A stretch of DNA of 64,000 nt from Metellina segmentata (Eukaryota > Arthropoda > Arachnida > Araneae > Tetragnathidae), in NCBI GenBank assembly GCA_947359465.1, contig OX375874.1, positions 88,093,672 through 88,157,671 on the forward strand, read 5' to 3'. The notes under the pieces are model-generated. The model did not search any database. It was not told the DNA's origin and was given only the letters and a program-made list of their open reading frames with translations. Positions 34,385 to 44,957 of this stretch are shown one piece after another. Each line of letters opens with the position of its first letter. Within the stretch, counting starts at the first letter, position 1. The translations under genes and the position numbers were made by a program.

Positions 34385-36655
34385 TTTACTTAGGTCATGG
34401 TCACATCCTATGTATTCACCCTTACATACAGCAGAAAATCAGTTTGTCTGAAGCAGCAAAAATTGACGAACGGTGAGTTGTGGCTTCATGAATATTTCAC
34501 AGCTTGTTTTGTCTGGAATTTCTAGGTCAACACGACTATTTTCAAAAACTACGTCGTTTCCTAACCATGAACTTTGGTCCGTGAAGTCCATACACACTTA
34601 AAGGAAATGTACCTCTGAGGGAGAAATTCTAATGTCTCGAAGTGCTCTAGAGGTGGATGGTGAGATTTATATTCCTTTACTGAAAATAAAAATTTTTCTT
34701 ATGTGGTAAATACATCGATGTAGGTCTTTACACGCATGGGCTTTTTTCAAAAAAGCTTTTTTAAGCAAAGTGCCTATCAAGTGGCCAAAATAAAGCGTGA
34801 AAAGTTTCACCGTCTCATATTGAACCCTTTACTCATAATGGAATCGTGAAATATTCATTCTCGAACACATTTTCAGAAACGCGGAATTCAATTCCAAAAC
34901 AAAACAGGAAGAACGTGAACCCCATTCCAACGAACAGATATAAATGATCGACCCCCGACTTCCTAGCTTCATCGCAGTCCTTAAAATTCAGCACAAGAGT
35001 GCACCGCTCGATTTGCTTACCCAACAGGGACTTGGACCGTTAAAACAAAACGAGCACCATTGGAAGTCATCAACATTAAGAAGTTGGCGGCTAATGGCTG
35101 TGAACTGTGTTGTCCCGCGCTCAATAATGAAAGGCGGGCGTAAACTTCCACGCTGAATGGGAAGTGGCAGATAAAATTTTAATGCCCCTTTGCTCTGCAT
35201 TATTCAAGGTGGAGGGGGAAAGTCGTGAAATTTTTATCAAAAAGTCCCACTTCCAACTTTAAACGGCGACCAGGAAAACTTTCATTAGCATCTTAAGATC
35301 CTCCAGTGTACGACGCACGTTACGGCTAATGTGAGTTCTAATTTTTTAATACACGCAAGGGGGGGTATTAGTAAATTATTCATGGAAAAATGTTGGAAAG
35401 TGTTTTTCTGTAAATAATATTTCCTGTAGCATTGGTCTCGTTAAGTAACAAATTAATTTTCTTGGTCTTTTCTCGCGTATCATCAATTAGATGAACTTTT
35501 CGGAGTAATAATATGTTTTTAGGTCTTTGGGAGATGAGTTATTGTATCTTTTGGGGGAATTTTTGCAGTAAATTACTCCCGGTTCATAATTAATGTATTC
35601 GAATCAACAGTTTTCAGAGGATATTTTTTTTGACCGACTTACCTTTTATCCTTTGCTTACGTTTTGAATTAATAAATTATAGTTACAAAATAATTTGGAT
35701 TTTCTCAAACATTTCTCAAAATATGGGATTCTAACAAAGTTTGATGTTTATTATTGTACTATTGTGTTAAGAAATTTTTAAGCGAAGCAAACAATCAGCG
35801 TTTCGTATTTAACATTTTAAGATAATGAGTTGTGCCGTTTTGTTTCAAGTTACGAATGTTTTCAAAAAGTCAGTAATAAACTAAATAGCTTTCAAAGGCC
35901 ACATTTCTAAACATCTGCTGCTTTCTTTCTGAGGTAGAAATATTTAAAAAAAATTCTTTTTCAAAAACATTAATGTTGTTTACAATGATAGCCCTCTAGC
36001 ATATCATGTGTATGGGGACACATGATAGAAAAATCTGTAGACCAAAACTTTTATAATGAAATCGTAAGGGTATTTTCGCGTGTATCAAGTAGAAATTATT
36101 ACGAAACTTGAGACCATCAACCAAGTGAAATCTTGATTGAAAAAGGATGACAATTTCTAATTTTATGGATAAACATTTTTTTTCCAAGCTTGTTAATAAC
36201 AGAACCGTCATCCATTGCAATATAAAACGTAAACTACATCCACCAATTTTTTGATCAACTAGAACGGTATTATTAAGGACAGGAATTAATAGACTATTAG
36301 TCTATCCTAATACCACAGCACTTTGTTTCTTCGATATTTTGTGACACCTATTATCTTATGCTATGTAAAATGCATGCTCGAAGGTTCACTCTCTTTCTAT
36401 ATACGAAATTGAATTCCCTAAAGTTTTATCAACTATATATAATATGGAGATGCCCGTTACTTAGTTCTCTTTTTTAAAACAACACGGTTTTACATTTCTT
36501 GTGGTTAAAAGTTTACCTTCATGTTTAATTTTTATCTACATACCTTGGTCTTATTAATTTCACTTCTGTTTTAATGATGATATAGTTTAAAATCTTTCAA
36601 GACCATTTCTTAATTCGACTGTCTTTCGACGCAGATTATTCTCTTTTGGATCGTG
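34385..36655. other. Intergenic DNA with a GC-rich island
   Basis: 34940-35340 is a GC-rich island with several overlapping short frames and no motif. The rest is AT-rich. I see no transposon ends or RNA genes. Confidence 0.45.
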
Positions 36656-36767
36656 CACCATAAAACCCAAATCAACAAACCAACTTTCTATTCTTTTAAT
36701 ATGAGGCATTGAGGATACGAAGGGCGAACTCAATAGTGAGCGAGCAAAACATCCCCCCCCCCCTATT

Positions 36768-37100
36768 TTGGTTTGTCAGACGTTAGTGAATTATGGTATT
36801 AACTTAAAATATCAGAACTCAATGCTGGTACAATTTTTTGCAGGCCATGTACCATTTCCGGTATATCTTGAGCGTTTCCACCTTCGAACTAGTGCGCTGT
36901 GTACCTGCGGCCGAGAAGGTGATCCCGTCCACTACCTTTTTGACTGTGATCTCACAAGTCAGTGGCATTTGTAGAAACCTTCTCTGCAACACTACTCACA
37001 TTGGTGCCAAAATACTGCCACGAACAGACACTGCAACCACAAAATACTTAAGGTAATGGAATTTCTCAGCTCTAACATTGATTACATCTGTGAGAGCTGA
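36768..37100 (+). pseudogene. Non-LTR retrotransposon ORF2 C-terminus, broken
   Basis: The frame reads ...NSMLVQFFAGHVPFPVYLER, FHLRTSALCTCGREGDPVHY, LFDCDLTSQWHL, then TAG (36972-36974). It continues in frame KPSLQHYSHWCQNTATNRHC...NHKILKVMEFL and stops at TGA 37098-37100. The pattern G-H-x-P-F-P-x-Y-L-x-R-F and C-x-C-G...G-x-P-x-H-Y...C is the zinc-binding C-terminal region behind reverse transcriptase and RNase H in R1/Jockey-type LINEs of arthropods. Reverse transcriptase and endonuclease are missing upstream, so it is a 5'-truncated or deleted copy with one internal stop. Confidence 0.75.
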
Positions 37101-37118
37101 GAAGTCTAAGACGAAAGT

Positions 37119-37567
37119 GAGCCGCGGTAGCTCAGTCAGCAGAGCGTCGGGCTCGCATCAGAAGGGTTGTGGGTTCTGTCCTCGGCGGAGCCTCCAATTC
37201 TGATGATTGCGAGATCGGCGCTTCGACCTGGCTAAAGACCGTCGTGTTCACTAATGGTGACTAGGGCACGTTAAATAGGTCGTGGTCACAATGTCCCCCA
37301 TGTTCCCATACCAAATCAATACCTCTGGGGGTACCTGATCAGGGGGTTATCGGCCTCTGATTGGGATCTAAATTACGATATGTGTGAGTGAATGGATGTG
37401 TGAAAGGAACCTTCCTGTAAAACGGATGTGTCATGTATGTCGAGCAAAGTCGGACTTCCTCCCAATGGGGCTCAATAACATGGAAGCCGCACCCCCCTCG
37501 CCTCTAGCCGTCTTCGACGGGCCTGGCACTCCTCTGGTCTGCCAGTGTAGGCATAAGAAACAACAAC
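37119..37567 (+). repeat. SINE-A, tRNA-derived, complete with 11-bp target-site duplication
   Basis: The head is GCCGCGGTAGCTCAGTCAGC, then AGAGCGTCGGGCTCGCATCA and GGGTTGTGGGTTCTGTCC. It has an A box (TAGCTCAGTCAGCAGAG), a plausible anticodon loop and a decayed B box. The body is about 370 bp and ends AAGAAACAACAAC. AAGACGAAAGT flanks it on both sides (37108-37118 and 37568-37578), proof of target-primed insertion. A second copy in reverse orientation lies at 53143-53587. It landed eight bases after the stop of the LINE fragment, in what was probably the LINE 3' UTR. Open frames inside it are not genes. Confidence 0.9.
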
Positions 37568-37578
37568 AAGACGAAAGT

Positions 37579-38530
37579 TCTCAAAATAACTTTGCTTTTC
37601 TTTCGAAACATATATGTCATTTTGGCTGTTTTTTAAACGTTCTGACTTCTGGAATTAACATTATTATTGTTATTTATTATTATTTTTTTTAATATTTTAT
37701 GTTTTTTTTTCTGGTTTTGTTTTTTGTTTATGTTTGTGTGTCCTTTTGTTGTTTTTGTTTCCTCATTTTGTTGTGTCAATCTTTTAAACTTTGTCATCCT
37801 CTTCTTTTGTCATTAGGTATTTTTGTGCTTACATGTTTTGCCCTTCACCTTCTGTGTATTTAAATGTTTTATGCATGTATTGTGAGTTGCTCAGCTCTCC
37901 CTTATCCCCGAATCTCCTCCGTAAGGCGGACTATACAGCTGAAAGCCGCACAGGTGAAACAGTGTCCTCCAACGGCGTCCAATCCAATCCAATGGTATTT
38001 TTTGTTGAGTTCGCTCTTTTTTAACCCAATAAAAGTAGGACTGACAGTAGCTCTCCTATCCTCTAAGAGCTGTAGAGTTTCGCGTTTAAACGCTTTTTTT
38101 CTGGAAACCCAAATCAACCAACCCACTTTCTATATATGAATATCTTTTGAACATGAGGCGTTGCGAATACGAAGGGCGAGCTCAATATTAAACAAACAAA
38201 AATTCTCAGATTTTTGTTTGTCAGACCTTAACGAATAATGATATTCACTTTTTTGTTGAGTTCGCCCTTTCTAACTCTATAAAAGTAGGACTGACAGTAG
38301 CTCTCCTATGTTCCAAGAGCGGTAGAGTCCAGCGTTTAAATGGCGTTTTTATGGAAACCAGCATTTGTTGAGTTCACCCTTCTTGTTTTCAACGCCTCAT
38401 ATACTTCCACACCACTTCCAGAGACCATTTCTGAAACTTCCACTCCAAAAAGCACCGCCTGCGAATCTGAAATCTCTCCTTCCTCACACTCCGTGACAGA
38501 CAGCGTCACTCGGTCCACAGAGAAATAGAA
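37579..38530 (+). other. Partly duplicated region, possible LINE-derived DNA
   Basis: 37998-38100 and 38246-38345 are direct copies (TTTTTGTTGAGTTCGC, ACTGACAGTAGCTCTCCTAT, AGAG, TTTAAA). 38118-38236 also matches 36683-36800 (CTTTCTAT, ATGAGGC-TTG, ATACGAAGGGCGA, CTCAATA, TTTGTTTGTCAGAC). The 62-codon frame at 38340-38528 is Ser/Thr-rich (STACESEISPSSHSVTDS). I suspect retrotransposon ORF1-type sequence, but I cannot show it. Confidence 0.35.
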
Positions 38531-38534
38531 ATCC

Positions 38535-38895
38535 GATGTCCGAACGCTATCTGCGAGCTCCGGGGATCGATGATCTCACCCCTATGGGGCAAAAATCACG
38601 ACTCTTATTAATAGAGAAGGAGGGGGGCCCAACCGAGCGAGACAGGGCCCTTTGTCGTGGCACGCGACCGACGACGTCACTCGCGAGTCGGAAGTCCCGG
38701 ACTCCTCCTTCGGCCACGGGATGGTTCTCCTGCCCTTTGTGGACTGGCTTATTAGTGATAGCTTCCCCTTTGTTCGACAGATATATCCCGTTAGATAGCT
38801 CAGATGTATGTGTGCGTTTGACTTGTCTTTTTCAGCTCGTTTCGAGAGACTGGGATATGTAGGGTGTTGGTTGGATTTCACATGACTCAAGGGGC
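38535..38895. other. GC-rich island
   Basis: This is a CpG-rich block with overlapping frames on both strands (38536-38862, 38582-38890). Their length reflects base composition. No known motif. Confidence 0.4.
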
Positions 38896-38902
38896 AAGTT
38901 TA

Positions 38903-39338
38903 GGCCCGATGCACACATCCGGCATTTCAACGTGCGGCGCTGCTGCTGCAACGCAAGTGCGGTCTGAGATACATTAGATCCAATAGAGCAGTGTACACAT
39001 GCCTCCAGCGCCGCTGGGGCGACGCACGTCCAACTTGCGTGCAATTCGTACCGCAGTTCCTCACGGCGCCGCAACTCGCCGCACATGAGTCTCCGTTCTG
39101 AAGAACCTTGTTTTCACAAACAAGTAATAATTAATAATACAACAAATATAAATAAATAATAATTAATAAATGGTTGTATATACATTTCTTACACCAAGTA
39201 AGCGAAATAAACACGTTTTCTTCGATATAATATTTATCGCAAATTGCACGAAATGAGTTCGTGCGTCATTTCACGGTTGTATGTGTATATTTGGGCTTCG
39301 GTGCCGCACGTTGAAATGCCGAATGTGTGCACTGGGCC
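38903..39338. mobile_element. Harbinger-like MITE, complete, TTA-flanked
   Basis: The left end reads GGCCCGATGCACACATCC, then GGCATTTCAACGTGCGGC. The right end, reverse-complemented from 39338, reads GGCCCAGTGCACACATTC, then GGCATTTCAACGTGCGGC, a terminal inverted repeat of about 36 bp with three or four mismatches. TTA flanks both ends (38900-38902 and 39339-39341), the TWA duplication typical of PIF/Harbinger. The 436-bp body has a GC-rich left half and an AT-rich right half and no transposase frame. Confidence 0.8.
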
Positions 39339-39579
39339 TTAATCAAAAGTAGATAGTTAGACAGTTTATTTTGCTTCGCAGTGGACCAACGCAAAGAAAG
39401 ATTTCTTATGAGAGCGAAAAAAAAATTATGGTTTGTGTTACTTAAGTACTATCTCACCCGCTTACCTGTAAAGCACTTAACCCTTCACCAGTTTGGCCCG
39501 AGCGTCGTACGGGCTATCTCCAATTCTCCCTCGCCTTTACTATTTTGCCCGTACATGTTCTATTTTTAATACCAAATTA

Positions 39580-40036
39580 GGCCCAGTGCACACATCCGGT
39601 TTTTCAACGTGCGGCGCCGCTGCCGCAACGCAAGTGCGGTCTGAGATACATTAGATCCAATGGAGCAGTGCACACATGCCTCCAGCGCCGCTGGGGCGAC
39701 GGACGTCCTACTTGCGTGCAATTTGTACCGCAGTTCTCCATGGCACCGCAACTCGCAGCACATGAGTCTTCGTTCTGAAGTACCTTGTTTTCATAAACAA
39801 ATGGAATATAAACAATAATTAATAAATGGTTGCATATAGAAACGTCCATTTTGTTTAAAAATATACTTTTTTTACACCAAGTTAGTTAAATAAACACGTT
39901 TTCTTCGATAGAATATTTATCGCAAATGGCCCGAAATGAGTACTTGCGACATTTCACGGTTATGTGTGCATAGATAGATGGCGCCGCACGTGGAAAAATC
40001 GTTGAAATTAAAAAAAAAAGCACGTTGAAAAAAAAT
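39580..40036. mobile_element. Harbinger-like MITE, second copy, right end lost
   Basis: It starts GGCCCAGTGCACACATCC behind TTA (39577-39579) and follows the 38903 copy throughout, including GTGCGGTCTGAGATACATTA, TTAATAAATGGTTG and AATAAACACGTTTTCTTCGA. The 3' inverted repeat is degraded into GGCGCCGCACGTGG and A-rich sequence. It is nested inside the TTAA-flanked element. Confidence 0.8.
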
Positions 40037-40290
40037 TACCAGTTTTGCCCGAGCGTCGTACCGGCTCTGTTTTTGCGCCTTTACTGATTTGCCCATACGG
40101 CGTAGAGGCAATCCCTCGCCTTTGCTATTTTGCCCGTATATTTTCTATTTTTAATACCAAATTAGTCGCATAGTTTTCTACAGTTTTCCACTAAACGGTA
40201 GTTTGCAAAGTCTATTTTGTCCTATTTTGATTCAAAGCCTATTTTGTTCTATTCTGATATTCTGATTCAACGTCTATTTTGTTCTATTCA

Positions 40291-40320
40291 ATGTGACAAA
40301 AGCGCGCGCTTTTGTCACAT
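40291..40320. repeat. 30-bp perfect palindrome
   Basis: ATGTGACAAAAGCGC followed by its exact reverse complement, with no spacer. The centre is GCGCGCGC. It lies inside the piggyBac-like element. Confidence 0.95.
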
Positions 40321-40445
40321 GTTTTGCTTGACTCGACGAATTTTTGTCATTCAGTGCTTAGCTTTTTGTATGGAATTTACTTTTATTGATCATTTGACAG
40401 CTTTTTTGATGTACAAGTAGTTCAAACTGTATTTACAATAAAATA

Positions 40446-40619
40446 ATGGCTGATATAGAATGTATGCAGCTAATTTATTCGGACTGTGATTCGGTAGCAG
40501 AATCTGAAATACCTGCAAATGAGTCTGGGTGTAGTGAAAGTTTTTTAGATGACTTCGATACTAGTGACTCTGATAGTACTACAGATGGATTAAGTCAAGC
40601 AATGCTATTTTTTAAATAA
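40446..40619 (+). CDS. Short acidic ORF, possible piggyBac N-terminal remnant
   Basis: A 57-residue frame (MADIECMQLIYSDCDSVAES... to ...SQAMLFFK) is rich in Asp, Ser and Glu with repeated SD/DS pairs. Acidic Ser/Asp-rich N-termini are usual in piggyBac transposases, and the host element has TTAA flanks, so a truncated transposase start is the best reading. The same composition could be chance. It lacks any catalytic region. Confidence 0.35.
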   Translation: MADIECMQLIYSDCDSVAESEIPANESGCSESFLDDFDTSDSDSTTDGLSQAMLFFK

Positions 40620-41226
40620 ATGAGAAATGTAAGTAAATATAATTATTATCAAAAATTAATTGTAAAGTAATTGTTATATGCACAATGGTAAATTTGACTT
40701 CTCTGCAAGGGGTTCATGTCGGAAGAAAAGAAAACTTTCAAGGAAAACATTATTATTCTATTTGCAGTAAAAAGTTGTTCTAAATGCTAAAAAATATTAG
40801 AAATGTTATTTTAATAATAGTTTCCAGTTTACAAATGTAAAATGAACAAAAAAAAATATGACATTTTTTGGATCGATTTCGGGAAAAAAAAATGAAATTG
40901 TTAAGGGGTTAAAGCAAAACAGATATATGTGCTTGTGGGTCGGTAAGACCCTCTCTCCATTATGCGACTCTATTTTACTTACGCTGCCCCGAAAACGGAC
41001 CGCACAGCATTTGGAGAAAAATTACATTTGGCCACAGAGAGGCAAGGAAGTGGATTTGTGGGCTGGTACATTTCCTGCTGAAGTATGGACATGATATGGC
41101 CAGCAGTAACTTAGTCTTTAAATTACTACCTCTTCTTTTTTCTTTCATTTGTTTTGTTTTAGGTAATAATATTTTTGAACTTGCTCCAGTGAGCAATCCC
41201 TTCTGCAAAAGGGGTTGTGTTACCAC

Positions 41227-41258
41227 AGTGGGGATTTTTTTTTTCCAAAATCCCCACT
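41227..41258. repeat. 12-bp-arm inverted repeat
   Basis: AGTGGGGATTTT and AAAATCCCCACT are separated by an 8-base T/C loop. It is a perfect stem, with no evident terminator or transposon context. Confidence 0.8.
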
Positions 41259-41335
41259 CTGTAATTTTTTCACTTTTTTTGCTTTTTATAAAGTACCCAG
41301 GAGTACCCATCAAACTGATAAGTCCCTTAAAAGGA

Positions 41336-41540
41336 CAAACTGATGGTCATATGGTTATCTACCACACTGTGTTCCTGGTTCGAATGGATGGATGCTTATA
41401 GATGTCGATGATTTTCCCTGTTTGGGATAACTGTGGCTTACCCACTCCTCAAATAACCACCAGTTCGCCTGTTATAGTGCCGAAAGCCTAAGCGGTCAGT
41501 GGTTCAGGCATTAAGAAGTATGTGTAAGCTTCATGGCTAC
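41336..41540 (+). repeat. SINE-E copy (tRNA-like head)
   Basis: The head GATGGTCATATGGTTATCTA plus a B-box-like CTGGTTCGAATGG is followed by TTCCCTGTTTGGGATAACTG, TGGCTTACCCACTCC, AATAACCACCA and TGCCGAAAGCCTAAGCGGTC. The copy at 48128-48310 has the same order (TATTTGGGGTAACGGTGGCT, AATAGCCACCACAG, GTGCTGACGAGG, GGTCACTGGT). Confidence 0.6.
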
Positions 41541-41544
41541 AAAT

Positions 41545-42560
41545 ACGTTTCTTCTACTGTAAATGCATCAGAAAAAAATCTAATAGGTAACGTTTCATAA
41601 TTTCTTTTATAATTATCCTCTAACAAATTTTAAAGACGAAATTTGTACACAATTATTTCCATTTATTCTTTCCATTTGGTTCAATACTATCTCAAAGATT
41701 GTCAAACAGAGAATTTCCGTGAATCTCGTGTCCGATTGCTCACCTTAACATAGATTTTCTCGGCGGATAACAATTTTCTGGCATTCACGATGATGTAATT
41801 CACAATATAGAACTTTCTTTCCTAGGCAGAATAATCCCTGTAAAGAAACTGTTAAAATTCCGAACTTTCAAACCCCACCCCAACCACATAAATCATTTTC
41901 ACGTGCGAAAAGAAACCGCTATGCCTCTCCTATCCTACCACGATTCCAGTTTATGGCACCTTCGGTTCAGAAAACTGATACCATTTTTAAAGGACAGTTC
42001 AAAATACTTCGTCGAGAGAAAGAAAAGCCGGCCGCATCTCCATACCAGGGCCGCTGGAAATTTGAATAAAAGGAATCAATACGCGTCTCTTATCGAGATT
42101 AAAAAAGGAAGAAAAGAGCATCTATTCATAATTCAGAAAAGCTTTTAGCTTTATTTCTTCTGCTCAGTGAATTTTTATCCCGGAAATTCGATGCAGATTC
42201 GTTCCGAGTCAAGGTCCACGTGACGTCACATGGACCCTAATATGTATTCGCTCCCTGCCAGTCATTTGTTAGGGGAAATGCGATTCACCGGTAGGACTTT
42301 TTCCCCGACATGGGGAATTGAAAAGGTCTGGTTGGGGCTGTCTTCGTGAAACAAAGAACTCTTGAGAGAAAACGAACAGTAGGTTATGAATTGCTTTTTC
42401 TACCTCATGTACATATATATACGTTTTCACTCCCGTTGGTTCTGGCATTAAGTGGGATGTTTTCGGATGTGGCGTTTTGCATTTTTAAAAGCGCTTTTGA
42501 GTAGATACTTGCGTGGATGTTTACAGAATGGAACAAACGAATTCTCGCTGGGGATCTTTT
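41545..42560. other. Intergenic DNA, GC-richer at 42030-42250
   Basis: The 81-codon frame at 41903-42148 has no known motif. 42214-42235 is a near-perfect 22-bp palindrome containing CACGTG and TGACGTCA. Otherwise nothing is recognised. Confidence 0.4.
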
Positions 42561-43055
42561 TGTTCAAAGATGTGGATTCGTCATCAACAGCCTTTTTTTT
42601 ACTTTACATATATAGAAGGAATTTGTAAACCTATTTTGGTAGTCAAAAGTTTCATTGGACTTTTTTGTTCTCATAAATAGAAAAATTAGACTTTTATTTT
42701 AAAATAATTATATTGTGGGAAGGAGGTATCTGGTACAGGTCCGGTGAGTATGCCGGCCATGGTAAGATATCGTTATGTTGTAGACAAGCTATAGAGGCTG
42801 CAGAAATATGGAATCGAGCATTGTCTTGTTGAAAAAGCGGGTGTACTTGGGAGTTCAGGAATGGGAGCGTAACTGGCTATGAATACTCGCAGAGAACCTT
42901 TATCTTCAAAGATGTGCATTCGTCATCAACATGATTTTTTTTTATTTTAAACATATAGAAGGCATTTTCAAACGTATTTTAGCAGTCAAAAGTTTTATTG
43001 AACTATTTTATCCTCATAAATAGAAAAATTGGACCTTCATTTAAAAATAATTGCA
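42560..43055. repeat. Direct repeat pair of about 155 bp flanking a transposase fragment
   Basis: 42562-42715 and 42907-43055 share TCAAAGATGTG-ATTCGTCATC, ATATAGAAGG-ATTT, GTCAAAAGTTT-ATT, TCATAAATAGAAAAATT and AAAATAATT. The 345-bp offset suggests a tandem duplication in which the Tc1 fragment is kept once. Confidence 0.7.
42711..42843 (-). pseudogene. Tc1/mariner transposase fragment
   Basis: The minus-strand frame reads LFQQDNARFHISAASIACLQ followed by HNDILPWPAYSPDLYQIPPS. Tc1-family transposases have a QQDNARPH block, with the D being the second catalytic aspartate, and downstream LPWPARSPDLSPIEHVWD, with the third catalytic acidic residue in PIEH. Here the first block is kept, but PIEHVWD has become QIPPSHN, so the third acidic residue is lost. 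Only about 45 residues remain. Confidence 0.8.
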
Positions 43056-43059
43056 TTAT

Positions 43060-44440
43060 GAGAAGCATGGACAGTTAGAAAAATAGACAGTAATCAATAC
43101 ACATAGTTATCTTATAGTTAAATAGTTGTTTGAGTTTTATGTCTTAAAGGTCATTTTTAGCCACACAAGACAGACAACTTCAAGTAATGGATATACGCTT
43201 ACAAAGAAAGTATTACTATTACTGATTACAGAAATACACCCAAAATAAATTACATGAATCCAAATTGCACTCCCTGTACGCAAGTTTTTATTTCAATTGG
43301 CCATGATGGTCTTAAAGTTTCATGCACATTTGTTTTCAGTCTATGTCAAGAATGCAATCCTTAAGACATAAAACAAGACTATTAATTTGAAAAATAATCT
43401 TTCAGTATATTTCATCTGGTTAATCAAAACCAAATTTTTTTTCTTCCCAATTGAAACTTATTTACGAACCAGACACTTTTATAAAAAAAACTAAATTTTT
43501 TTTTTCACTTATAAATTGTAGAGTATTTGTTAGTGTAACCAGCATAGAAATTGAATTCTAGCAACGATTGGAACCGGGAATTGGAGATAATTAATTTAAA
43601 ATATAATTAATATTTCGCAGTCGTTATTAATTAATACATCGCAGGCATTTTAAATTGAATGATCGGGATGAAATTGGAACATAATTCATGAACTGATTAA
43701 TTAAAAGTTTGATGCAGTAGTAGAAAACTTAAAACAGCTTTCTAAACATAGAAAACTGGTAATGCTTTCGACAAAAATTACAATTAGTTAACCGATTATA
43801 ATCAAAACTATGTGAAATAATTAAATGCGTTATTTTTCGCATTTTTTTGTTCGGATTAACATAGTTACATCTTTCAGACAAAATATTTTTGAGAAACTAA
43901 CTAGCGTTACTTCCTTGCTAGGTCTGAGAACTTTCGCTTCTTCAGACAAACTAAGTTTTGCCCCTTTCTTTAACACTTTCGTTGCGTCATCGAATAACTT
44001 TTTGAGCATTGTTCGTTCTTATCTCTCCCAGTTACTCGTTCAGGACAACTTTAAACCTATATGTTGATTGAAGTTATGAAAAATGTGCCTCTTCTTGCGT
44101 AATGTGCTACATGAAATTTTACTGCTATTGTTCTACGTGAACTACGTGGTGAGCTGAAAGTAGTTCTGTACATAGAAATTCTAGGCAAAATAAGCCGTAC
44201 ACTTTCATGAAGACATAACTTGGCGTTTGAGAATTTTTGCTGCTTCAAACAAACAGATTTTCTGTTGTATTTTACATATAAGATGTGAACGAGACACAAG
44301 TTAACTATTAATAAGATGTGAGCCTAATTATTATTTATGGTCTTAAGTAAACAGGGGGGTCGTACTCTGGTGGTACACACAAACGATCTTTTTCTGCTTT
44401 CATCCAACTACTCTGCTCCCCAATCCCTGTTTTTTCTCCC
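43060..44440. other. AT-rich DNA, nothing recognised
   Basis: Apart from a SINE-F-like fragment near 43135-43190, I see no repeat boundaries. The frames at 43825-44067 (+) and 44057-44299 (-) have no motif I recognise. Confidence 0.4.
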
Positions 44441-44444
44441 GGTT

Positions 44445-44815
44445 GGAAAACAACGGATTAACAACCGGATGGCTGAGAGTTCAAATCCAACCAAAGACCG
44501 TCTTGGACATTAAATATATCGGAGCCTCAAATGTCTTCACGTTGATGTGGTGCGAAAGCTTAGAGAGTGGGTTGCAATCTCAGGTGTGACCTCGTCATCT
44601 GACCGTGGTTCAAAATCACGTCGTGTTGTCCTCGGATATGTCTCTTCGGGTTTGAGACCGGACCATCTCCGATAGTCCGTGTGTTGCTCCAATGCCGTGT
44701 TCATTAAAACACCTACCTACCCTTTTCTTCTTTTAACGACATCCTTTACATGACGTTGTATTGTGTTTGGCTCAGCTTGTCATAAAACCCCAGAACAACC
44801 GACCAATTGAATGTA
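44445..44815 (+). repeat. SINE-C copy followed by SINE-B-like tail
   Basis: AACGGATTAACAACCGGATG and GAGTTCAAATCCAACC give a worn tRNA-like head. TCAAATGTCTTCACGTTGAT, AGAGAGTGGGTTG, CGTGGTTCAAAATCACG and GTGTTGCTCCAATGCCGTGT give the SINE-C body to 44712. At 44745-44810, ATGACGTTGTATTGTGTTTG, GCTCAGCTTGTCATAAAACC and AACAACCGACCAA match the SINE-B tail. Adjacent rather than nested. Confidence 0.75.
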
Positions 44816-44888
44816 ATCATAATGTAATTTGACAAACACGGCATGTGTGCGAGTTTGTTTTTTGGATTTTTTTTTATTTAACGTCATA

Positions 44889-44957
44889 TTAGAACAATGT
44901 AACGGGCTATTGACGACGGTCCGGGATCAATCCCCCAAGAGTAAGATCCGAGGACAA
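44889..44957 (-). repeat. SINE-C 3'-end fragment
   Basis: TAGAACAATGTAACGGGCTA, TTGACGACGGTCCGGGATCA and ATCCCC...GTAAGATCCGAGGA are the reverse complement of the SINE-C 3' end. It is cut off by a (GT)n run. Confidence 0.8.

Larger units (their letters stand above)
39481..40908 (+). mobile_element. piggyBac-like element, TTAA-flanked, with a nested MITE
   Basis: TTAA flanks the ends at 39477-39480 and 40909-40912. The left end reads CCCTTCACCAGTTT and the right end, reverse-complemented, reads CCCCTTAACAATTT (10 of 14 match). The left 96 bp (CCAGTTTGGCCCGAGCGTCG to ATACCAAATTA) is repeated at 40038-40166 after the nested MITE. The interior contains a 30-bp perfect palindrome (40291-40320) and one short acidic frame (40446-40619). 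There is no DDE transposase. The match of the ends is modest, so the assignment rests on TTAA plus CCC(T) plus internal layout. Confidence 0.55.

Noticed and set aside
37119..37195. Possible functional tRNA gene at the SINE-A head
   Set aside because: The B box is decayed (GGTTCTGTCC), the anticodon stem mispairs, and the SINE body follows.
37384..37692. Pair of similar proteins at 37384-37692 and 52979-53326 (MSEWMCERNLPVKRMCHVCR type)
   Set aside because: Both are the body of SINE-A read in one frame. The similarity is due to the shared SINE, not to a gene family.
38832..39763. Two similar Cys/Arg-rich proteins at 38832-39086 and 39566-39763, minus strand
   Set aside because: They are translations of the GC-rich half of two copies of the same MITE.
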